Positions 58,195 to 64,000 of a stretch of 64,000 bases of DNA are shown here, one piece after another. A program made the position numbers and the translations under genes. A model generated the notes under the pieces. It was not told where the DNA came from and did not search any database. It worked only from the letters and a program-made list of their open reading frames with translations. Position 1 is the first letter of the stretch. Every line of letters starts with the position of its first letter. This DNA is from PS1 clade bacterium (GTDB taxonomy: Bacteria > Pseudomonadota > Alphaproteobacteria > RS24): positions 1-64,000 of the forward strand of contig QOQK01000001.1 in NCBI GenBank assembly GCA_003331985.1, given 5' to 3'.

Positions 58195-58224
58195 AAAAGG
58201 GCCGCTATATGCGGCCCTTTTTTT
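58195..58224 (+). terminator. Intrinsic terminator after groEL
   Basis: GGGCCGC (58199-58205), a 5-base loop TATAT and GCGGCCC (58211-58217) form a perfect GC-rich stem with flanking A-T pairs, followed by seven Ts. It lies 22 bases past the groEL stop. Confidence 0.93.
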
Positions 58225-58226
58225 AT

Positions 58227-58997
58227 CTAAAATCCGTTAATGACCTGACCGCCATCTATCGTTAGGGTCTGACCATTCACATATGAACCGGCAGGTGAGG
58301 CCAAAAATACCGCAGCGCCGGCGATTTCATCTGGTGAACCAATACGTTTCATTGGTGTCGTAGACGTTGCAACTTCAAGAATTTCGGGGTTATCCCAGAG
58401 CGCTTTCGCAAAATAAGTTTTAATAAGCCCCGGCGCGATAGCATTCGTACGAATATTATCCACGCCATGTTCAACTGCCATATTACGCGCCAGCGCAGAG
58501 TCTGCCGCCTTTGACAGGCCATAAACGCCAAGAGTTGGCTGACCCATTTGACCAGCGATTGAGGAAATAACAATAATCGCGCCGTCCTTGCGTTCCTTCA
58601 TGCCGGGAACAACCATGTTCATCAGCCAGTGATTGGATTTAACATTACATTCCATCACGCGGTCAAAAGCGTCATCAGGACAATCTGCGGAAGGGCCATA
58701 ATAAGGATTCACCGCAGCATTACACACTAGAATATCTATCTGCCCGAATGCTTTTTCAGTTTCATCAACGAGATTCTGTAAGGCATCTTTATCGCCAATA
58801 TGGGCGGCTATGGTTTTGGCGCGCCCTGGATACTTAATGTTAATCGCCTCGGTGACAGCATCACAGGCATCCGCTTTACGGCTGGAGATAACGACATTCG
58901 CACCATGCTCAGCCATCCGAACAGCAATCGCTTCGCCGATACCTCTTGATGAACCGGTAATGATGGCTGTTTTGCCAGATAGATCAAATAATTCCAC
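58227..58997 (-). CDS. Short-chain dehydrogenase/reductase
   Basis: A classical SDR of 256 residues, with the NAD(P) loop ITGSSRGIGEAIAVRMAEHG, the NAAVNPYYG stretch in the place of NNAG, the catalytic serine in VISSIAGQMGQ and the YGLSKAADS active site (YxxxK). The C-terminal VNGQTLTIDGGQ is standard. Substrate cannot be read from the sequence; 3-hydroxyacyl or other secondary alcohols are likely. Convergent with groEL, separated by the terminator. A single gene. Confidence 0.93.
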   Translation of the reverse strand: MELFDLSGKTAIITGSSRGIGEAIAVRMAEHGANVVISSRKADACDAVTEAINIKYPGRAKTIAAHIGDKDALQNLVDETEKAFGQIDILVCNAAVNPYYGPSADCPDDAFDRVMECNVKSNHWLMNMVVPGMKERKDGAIIVISSIAGQMGQPTLGVYGLSKAADSALARNMAVEHGVDNIRTNAIAPGLIKTYFAKALWDNPEILEVATSTTPMKRIGSPDEIAGAAVFLASPAGSYVNGQTLTIDGGQVINGF

Positions 58998-59112
58998 TTC
59001 TTTACCCCTCGCATAAATCCCGTAAAAATAAATCTGTCCGTAAGGTATCAGCTTTTAAAAAATCTGCAATTTTCATCTTGAACTAACGACTTGATTGGGG
59101 CAATTTCCTGCC

Positions 59113-59982
59113 ATGTCAGCAGAGAAATCACTTCCAATAAAAATAGAGAGCTTACAGGCTGTAGCATCCGATTATGATGCTCTTCTTTGTGATGTATGGG
59201 GCGTCATTCATAACGGCTATAATTTGTTTCCCGGCGTTGGCGAAGCCTTGCAAGCTTGGCGGGAAAATGTAGGCCCTGTTTTATTACTTACCAACGCGCC
59301 AAGACCTGCGGAAGCCGTTCAACGCCGCCTAGATCGCATGGACTGCACACGCGACGCCTATGATGGCATTCTGTCCTCTGGTGATGCGGCGCGCGAGATA
59401 CTTTCACAACGCGGTGCCGAGGGACAGGTTTGTTATTTTGTCGGCGCAACCAAAGACGTTGATGTGCTGAACGGCATTGATATTGAATTTGCTCCAGTTG
59501 AAGAAGCTGATTTCATTTTGCTCACAGGGATGAGCAATGACATGGAAGAAACGCTTGAAGATTATGACGACGAGATTGCACTTTGGCATAAACACAATCT
59601 ACCTTTGATATGCGCTAATCCCGATCGCATTGTTCAGATTGGAGAGCAAGTAATTTACTGTGCAGGTGCACTGGCAGAAATTTACGAAGATAAAGGCGGA
59701 GAAGTTATCTGGCTCGGCAAGCCACATTTACCGATTTATGATACGGGGTTCTCCCGACTTCAAAAAATGACCAATATGGAAAAACCGCGTATTTTGGCTA
59801 TTGGTGATGGTTTTAAGACCGATATACCCGGCGCCAATGCAGCTAATTTGGATGTGCTTTTCATTACGGGAGGGCTAAGCGAAACACTGACGCAAGAATC
59901 GCAAACCCCAGAAGATGTAGCTGCAATTCTGCGAGACTATGATTCATATGCGCATTATTTTATGAAACATCTGATATGGTGA
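59113..59982 (+). CDS. HAD-IIA family hydrolase (TIGR01459-like)
   Basis: A haloacid dehalogenase-like phosphatase of 289 residues from ATG 59113; an in-frame TTG at 59095 is possible. Motif I is CDVWGVIHNG, motif II LLTNAPRPAEAV, the lysine motif GKPHLPIYDTGF and motif III ILAIGDGFKTDIPGANAAN. The Asp-x-Trp form of motif I and the gene's position before ribF and ileS fit the alphaproteobacterial TIGR01459 group. Substrate unknown; possibly a flavin-pathway phosphatase, given ribF three bases downstream, but this is only context. Confidence 0.88.
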   Translation: MSAEKSLPIKIESLQAVASDYDALLCDVWGVIHNGYNLFPGVGEALQAWRENVGPVLLLTNAPRPAEAVQRRLDRMDCTRDAYDGILSSGDAAREILSQRGAEGQVCYFVGATKDVDVLNGIDIEFAPVEEADFILLTGMSNDMEETLEDYDDEIALWHKHNLPLICANPDRIVQIGEQVIYCAGALAEIYEDKGGEVIWLGKPHLPIYDTGFSRLQKMTNMEKPRILAIGDGFKTDIPGANAANLDVLFITGGLSETLTQESQTPEDVAAILRDYDSYAHYFMKHLIW

Positions 59983-59985
59983 CCT

Positions 59986-60948
59986 ATGGGATTGTTTCGA
60001 GACCTTTCACAACTACCTGAGACTGCCAAAGGCGGCGTATTGGTAATCGGCAATTTTGATGGCGTACATAAGGGCCATCAAGCCGTGCTTTCACGTGCCC
60101 TTGAAAAAGCCCAAGAAATCGAGGGAGATAGAAAGACAGAGGTCACGGTTCTGGTGTTTGACCCACATCCCCGACAATATTTCGCCCCCCATGCACCTTC
60201 CTTGAGGCTGACGCGACTGGAGACACGCGCGCGTCTACTCGAACAATATGGCGCAACCAATATAGTGGCATTAACATTTAATAAGAACATGGCGGAAATG
60301 TCTGCAGAAGATTTTATACAAAAAATCATTATTGAAAGTTTTGATGCGCGCGCCGTGTGCATCGGCCATGATTTTCATTTCGGCAAGAACCGTGCTGGGA
60401 CACCAGACATGTTAAAAACAGCCGGAGATATGCATGGCTTTGACGTGCTATTCATCGCTGCGGTGTCTCCCGATAATGCCGGAGAAAGACCTTATTCCTC
60501 AACCGCAATAAGGGAGTGCCTAACCCGCGGAGAAATCTCTCAGGCCACCAACCTTCTTGGCGACTACTGGCGTTTAGAAGCCGACGTTCAACAAGGCGAT
60601 CAGAGAGGCCGTACCATTGATTTTCCAACAGCCAATCTGTCCCTTGAAGATTATCATCTGCCTCTATTCGGTGTATATGCCGTCACCATTGAGATGCTAA
60701 ACGGGTCATTTGGCGGACAAAAATTCACAGGGGTCGCTAATCTTGGTATTCGCCCAAGTTTTGAAACCGAAGCTCCGCGTCTTGAAGTTTTTATTTTTGA
60801 TTTTGACGGCGACATTTATGGCGACACATTAAGCGTTGGGCTGGTTGACTTTATCCGCCCTGAACAGCAATTTGACAACCTTGACGCACTTAAGGCACAA
60901 ATCGCACGGGATGTTCAATCAGCCCGTGAAGTGCTTGCAAGCCTCTAA
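59986..60948 (+). CDS. ribF: Bifunctional riboflavin kinase / FAD synthetase
   Basis: RibF makes FMN and then FAD. The N-terminal nucleotidyltransferase domain has VLVIGNFDGVHKGHQAVL and VCIGHDFHFGKNRAGTP; the C-terminal riboflavin kinase domain has GDQRGRTIDFPTANLSL and GVANLGIRPSF. The 320-residue length is normal. It lies three bases after the HAD gene and 20 before ileS, an order common in proteobacteria (ribF-ileS-lspA). Confidence 0.96.
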   Translation: MGLFRDLSQLPETAKGGVLVIGNFDGVHKGHQAVLSRALEKAQEIEGDRKTEVTVLVFDPHPRQYFAPHAPSLRLTRLETRARLLEQYGATNIVALTFNKNMAEMSAEDFIQKIIIESFDARAVCIGHDFHFGKNRAGTPDMLKTAGDMHGFDVLFIAAVSPDNAGERPYSSTAIRECLTRGEISQATNLLGDYWRLEADVQQGDQRGRTIDFPTANLSLEDYHLPLFGVYAVTIEMLNGSFGGQKFTGVANLGIRPSFETEAPRLEVFIFDFDGDIYGDTLSVGLVDFIRPEQQFDNLDALKAQIARDVQSAREVLASL

Positions 60949-60968
60949 CCGCATTGGTAAAACCCCGC

Positions 60969-63827
60969 ATGGATGAAAATCTAAGAGACTATAAGGAAAC
61001 ACTTAAACTTCCCCAAACCGACTTTCCGATGAAAGCAGGGCTGCCGAAGCGTGAGCCGGATATTTTAGCTTATTGGAAAAAAATCGGGCTTTATGAGCGT
61101 TTGCGTGATGCCGCGAAAGATAAAGAAAAATTCGTGCTGCATGATGGCCCCCCCTATGCCAATGGCGATATTCATATCGGACATGCGCTGAATAAAATAC
61201 TTAAAGACATTATTGTTCGCTCCCGTCAGATGACAGGCAAAAACGCCGTCTATGTCCCAGGATGGGATTGTCACGGATTACCGATTGAATGGAAAATTGA
61301 AGAACAATATCGCGCCAAAGGTTTGAACAAGGATGAAGTCCCCGCCACTGAATTCCGGGCCGAATGCCGGAGCTTTGCTGAAAAATGGGTCGCGATACAA
61401 TCGGAGCAATTCCAACGCCTCGGTATTATCGGCGATTGGGACAAACCCTATACGACCATGGCATATGATGCCGAGGCGGTCATTGTTCAGGAATTCCAGA
61501 AATTCGTTATGAATGGCGCACTATATCGTGGTTCAAAACCCGTCATGTGGTCAGTGGTTGAAAAAACCGCACTCGCCGAGGCCGAGGTTGAGTATGAGGA
61601 ACATGTCTCACCAACAATTTTCGTTAAGTTTCCAGTAATTGGAGTTGGTGACCAGATAGCTAGACCAAAAGGGACGGCTAAACCAGAATTTTGGAAGCAC
61701 GCTATAGGAGCTTCAGTAGTTATCTGGACAACAACGCCTTGGACCATTCCCGGCAATCGGGCGATGGCATATTCCAAAAACCTCTCTTATGGAATTTACG
61801 AAGCGCAAGGTGAAAAATTCATTCTGTGTGATGACCTCGCTGAACGATCTTTTCAGGCGGCACAAATCGAGGAATATCAACGCATTTGTGACGTTGAAAG
61901 CCCCGCAGAACTCAGATGTAAGCACCCTTTACATAAAGATGGCTATGATTTTGATGTGCCAATACTGGCCGGTGATTTTGTGACAGCCGAAACAGGGACA
62001 GGGCTGGTCCATATTGCCCCCGGGCATGGTCAGGATGACTTTGAACTTGGTTTAAAACACAAAATAGAAGTCCCCTTCACAGTTGATGAAGCGGGCGTGT
62101 ATTTTGACCATGTGCCGATTTTTGCCGGCAAAAGAGTGTTGGATGAAAATGGCAAAAACGGCGATGCCAATGGCGCAGTCATTACAGCACTGATTGAAGC
62201 TAATGGGCTTTTTGCCAAAGGCAAATTACGTCACCAGTATCCCCATAGCTGGCGGTCAAAGGCCCCGTTAATTTTCAGAAACACGCCACAATGGTTCGTG
62301 TCTATGGAACACAATAATCTGCGAGATAAAGCCCTGAAAGCCATTGATGAGGTCAACTGGTTCCCTCAAGCCGGGCGTAACAGAATTCACGCAATGATAG
62401 AAAACCGCCCCGACTGGGTGCTGTCGCGGCAACGCGCTTGGGGCGTACCGCTGACGGTCTTTATGCACCGCCAATCGGGTGAGATTTTACGCGATGAAGC
62501 CGTCAATCAACGCATTGTCGACGCAGTGAAAACCCAAGGTGCAGATGCGTGGTTCAACACCGACCCGCAGGTTTTTCTCGGTGACGCCTATCAAGCATCA
62601 GATTACGAGCAAGTAACCGATATTCTTGATGTCTGGTTTGATAGCGGCACAACACATGCCTTTGTGCTGGAAGAGCGCGACAACCTTCACTGGCCTGCTG
62701 ACGTTTATTTGGAAGGCTCTGACCAACATCGTGGCTGGTTTCACTCCTCCTTGCTCGAGTCCTGCGCGACGCGCGGTGTCGCCCCCTATAAAAATGTAGT
62801 TACCCATGGTTTCACCATGGATGAAAAAGGTCGTAAAATGTCCAAATCTACGGGCAATGCTGTCGACCCGCTTAAAGTCATTGACCAATCAGGAGCTGAG
62901 ATTATCCGGCTCTGGACCACCAGTTGTGACTACAGTGAAGATCAACGTATCGGGCCGGAAATCATCAAAGCTAATACAGATGCTTATCGCAAAATGCGAA
63001 ACTGTTTCCGTTTTCTGCTCGGTAACCTATCAGTTTTCACTGATACTGAAAAAAGTGACCTGCAAGATTTACCGGAGCTTGAGCGTTATATGCTGCATCG
63101 CCTCAGCGAGGTTAGCGATGAAGTGCGCGCCGGATATGAAGGTTTTGACTTCCGACGTGTTTACCAAACATTGTTTAATTTTATGACAGTGGAACTGTCG
63201 GCGTTTTATTTCGATATCCGGAAAGATGCATTATATTGCGACCCCGAGGACAGCCCCGAAAGACGCGGTTGCCGCACCATTATGGATATAACTTTTGACT
63301 GCCTGACAAGTTGGCTGGCTCCGGTTTTATGTTTCACCACTGAAGAGGTTTGGCAAAGCCGTTTTGGTGAAACCCGTGGTTCCATTCATGAGCAACAATT
63401 CCCTGACATTCCTTCAGATTATAAAAATAATGACCTAGCGGCAAAATGGGACGTCATTCGCAAAATTCGCCGCGTCGTAACCGGCGCACTAGAAATTGAA
63501 CGGCAGGAAAAGCGTATTGGCTCCAGTCTTGAGGCCGCGCCTGTTGTTTTTATTCCCAAGGCAGACTGGTATGATAAAACGCAAGACTTGAACATGGCCG
63601 ATATTTGTATCACCTCGCAAATTGATATCCGCAATGAAGCGCCGCCCACAGATGCTTTCACGCTAGATGATGTCAAAGAAGTCGGCGTAATCCCGGCTTT
63701 AGCCGTTGGACAAAAATGTCGCCGGAGCTGGAAAATCTTACCGGATGTCGGCAGCATTGAGGCTTATCCGGATTTAAGCCCCCGCGATGCTGAGGCTGTG
63801 TCAGCTTTTGACAACCAAAGCGGATAG
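60969..63827 (+). CDS. ileS: Isoleucyl-tRNA synthetase
   Basis: IleRS charges tRNA-Ile and edits valine. The 952-residue class I enzyme has HIGH as DIHIGHALNKIL, the second signature KMSKS in GRKMSKSTGNAVDPLK, the editing-domain segments WTTTPWTIPGNRAMAY and TGTGLVHIAPGHGQDDF, and an anticodon-binding C-terminus. I chose ATG 60969; the frame also opens at a TTG at 60954. No good ribosome site is visible at either, suggesting coupling to ribF. Confidence 0.97.
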   Translation: MDENLRDYKETLKLPQTDFPMKAGLPKREPDILAYWKKIGLYERLRDAAKDKEKFVLHDGPPYANGDIHIGHALNKILKDIIVRSRQMTGKNAVYVPGWDCHGLPIEWKIEEQYRAKGLNKDEVPATEFRAECRSFAEKWVAIQSEQFQRLGIIGDWDKPYTTMAYDAEAVIVQEFQKFVMNGALYRGSKPVMWSVVEKTALAEAEVEYEEHVSPTIFVKFPVIGVGDQIARPKGTAKPEFWKHAIGASVVIWTTTPWTIPGNRAMAYSKNLSYGIYEAQGEKFILCDDLAERSFQAAQIEEYQRICDVESPAELRCKHPLHKDGYDFDVPILAGDFVTAETGTGLVHIAPGHGQDDFELGLKHKIEVPFTVDEAGVYFDHVPIFAGKRVLDENGKNGDANGAVITALIEANGLFAKGKLRHQYPHSWRSKAPLIFRNTPQWFVSMEHNNLRDKALKAIDEVNWFPQAGRNRIHAMIENRPDWVLSRQRAWGVPLTVFMHRQSGEILRDEAVNQRIVDAVKTQGADAWFNTDPQVFLGDAYQASDYEQVTDILDVWFDSGTTHAFVLEERDNLHWPADVYLEGSDQHRGWFHSSLLESCATRGVAPYKNVVTHGFTMDEKGRKMSKSTGNAVDPLKVIDQSGAEIIRLWTTSCDYSEDQRIGPEIIKANTDAYRKMRNCFRFLLGNLSVFTDTEKSDLQDLPELERYMLHRLSEVSDEVRAGYEGFDFRRVYQTLFNFMTVELSAFYFDIRKDALYCDPEDSPERRGCRTIMDITFDCLTSWLAPVLCFTTEEVWQSRFGETRGSIHEQQFPDIPSDYKNNDLAAKWDVIRKIRRVVTGALEIERQEKRIGSSLEAAPVVFIPKADWYDKTQDLNMADICITSQIDIRNEAPPTDAFTLDDVKEVGVIPALAVGQKCRRSWKILPDVGSIEAYPDLSPRDAEAVSAFDNQSG

Positions 63828-63831
63828 CTTC

Positions 63832-64000
63832 ATGGGCACCCTCACCTCATTTAAGTCTCTCTTGAAACAGGGGCCTGCCAGAAAAGGGCTCATTATTTGC
63901 TTGGCGCTCATTTTTATCGACCAATTGAGCAAGCAAACCGTTTTGATGCAAATTTCAGAGACAGACCGCATTCAAGTTCTACCAATCCTCGATTTTATCC
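63832..64000 (+). CDS. lspA: Lipoprotein signal peptidase (runs off the right edge)
   Basis: LspA removes signal peptides from prolipoproteins after lipidation, such as the lipoprotein at 5.1 kb. The first 56 codons are visible. A basic N-terminus leads into a first helix, GLIICLALIFIDQLSKQ, whose DQLSK motif is the family hallmark, followed by QVLPILDFI. The catalytic aspartates lie beyond the window. The ATG is four bases after the ileS stop. Confidence 0.88.
   Translation, partial: MGTLTSFKSLLKQGPARKGLIICLALIFIDQLSKQTVLMQISETDRIQVLPILDFI

Overview
The window is a gene-dense stretch of an alphaproteobacterial chromosome with moderate, AT-leaning base composition. The evidence for this is gene order: an alphaproteobacterial cytochrome c oxidase cluster (ctaC, ctaD, ctaB, a tiny membrane gene, ctaG, ctaE, DUF983, SURF1), ispH-thrB-rnhA, pmbA-cysQ followed by lipid A/Kdo genes, xseA-DUF2093, an alpha-type HisRS beside hisZ-hisG, and a ScfR-type regulator facing isocitrate lyase. 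Gaps are short, many genes overlap by 1-4 bases, and several convergent pairs nearly touch. I see no tRNA, rRNA, CRISPR array, insertion sequence, phage gene or origin. A marine, respiratory, Gram-negative heterotroph is a reasonable guess, but genus cannot be set from the sequence alone.

Layout. 1-5.1 kb (minus): end of rnhB and the glycine cleavage operon gcvT-gcvH-gcvPA-gcvPB behind a tandem glycine riboswitch. 5.1-10.3 kb: a lipoprotein, ispH-thrB-rnhA, a peroxiredoxin, a DsbD-N-like protein and YqgE. 10.3-19.1 kb (minus): an orphan membrane sensor-like protein, thrC and the cytochrome c oxidase structural and assembly genes. 19.3-26.3 kb: tldD and pmbA/tldE, the two halves of one protease, with gshA, rsmE, ubiA and cysQ between and after them. 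26.4-32.9 kb (plus): an MsbA-like exporter, a tandem pair of DUF374 acyltransferases, waaA, lpxK and an LpxL-type acyltransferase. 32.9-43.3 kb: M23 peptidase, DUF2093, xseA, purD, a phosphotransferase-like protein, rsmD, a pseudouridine synthase, tadA, an acyl-CoA dehydrogenase and mutL.

43.4-47.9 kb (plus): a tightly coupled three-gene unit of a cysteine-rich, membrane-anchored DUF3604 protein, an anchored parvulin-type prolyl isomerase and a HupE/UreJ-type membrane protein. This looks like an uncharacterised envelope system. 47.9-51.8 kb: rraA-aceA divergent from a ScfR-like regulator, with an array of GTAAA half-sites between them. 51.8-55.8 kb: hisS, then hisZ-hisG. HisZ here carries an N-terminal helix-turn-helix-like domain, and a palindrome-rich promoter region precedes it. 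55.8-58.2 kb: groESL, preceded by a minus-strand structured RNA candidate with its own intrinsic terminator. 58.2-64 kb: an SDR, then a HAD-family gene, ribF, ileS and the start of lspA.

Most of the window is core metabolism and envelope biogenesis. The points most worth a second look are the HTH-HisZ fusion with its putative operators, the small RNA candidate between hisG and groES, the DUF3604-parvulin-HupE unit, the ScfR operator array overlapping a possibly leaderless start, and the DUF374 duplication.
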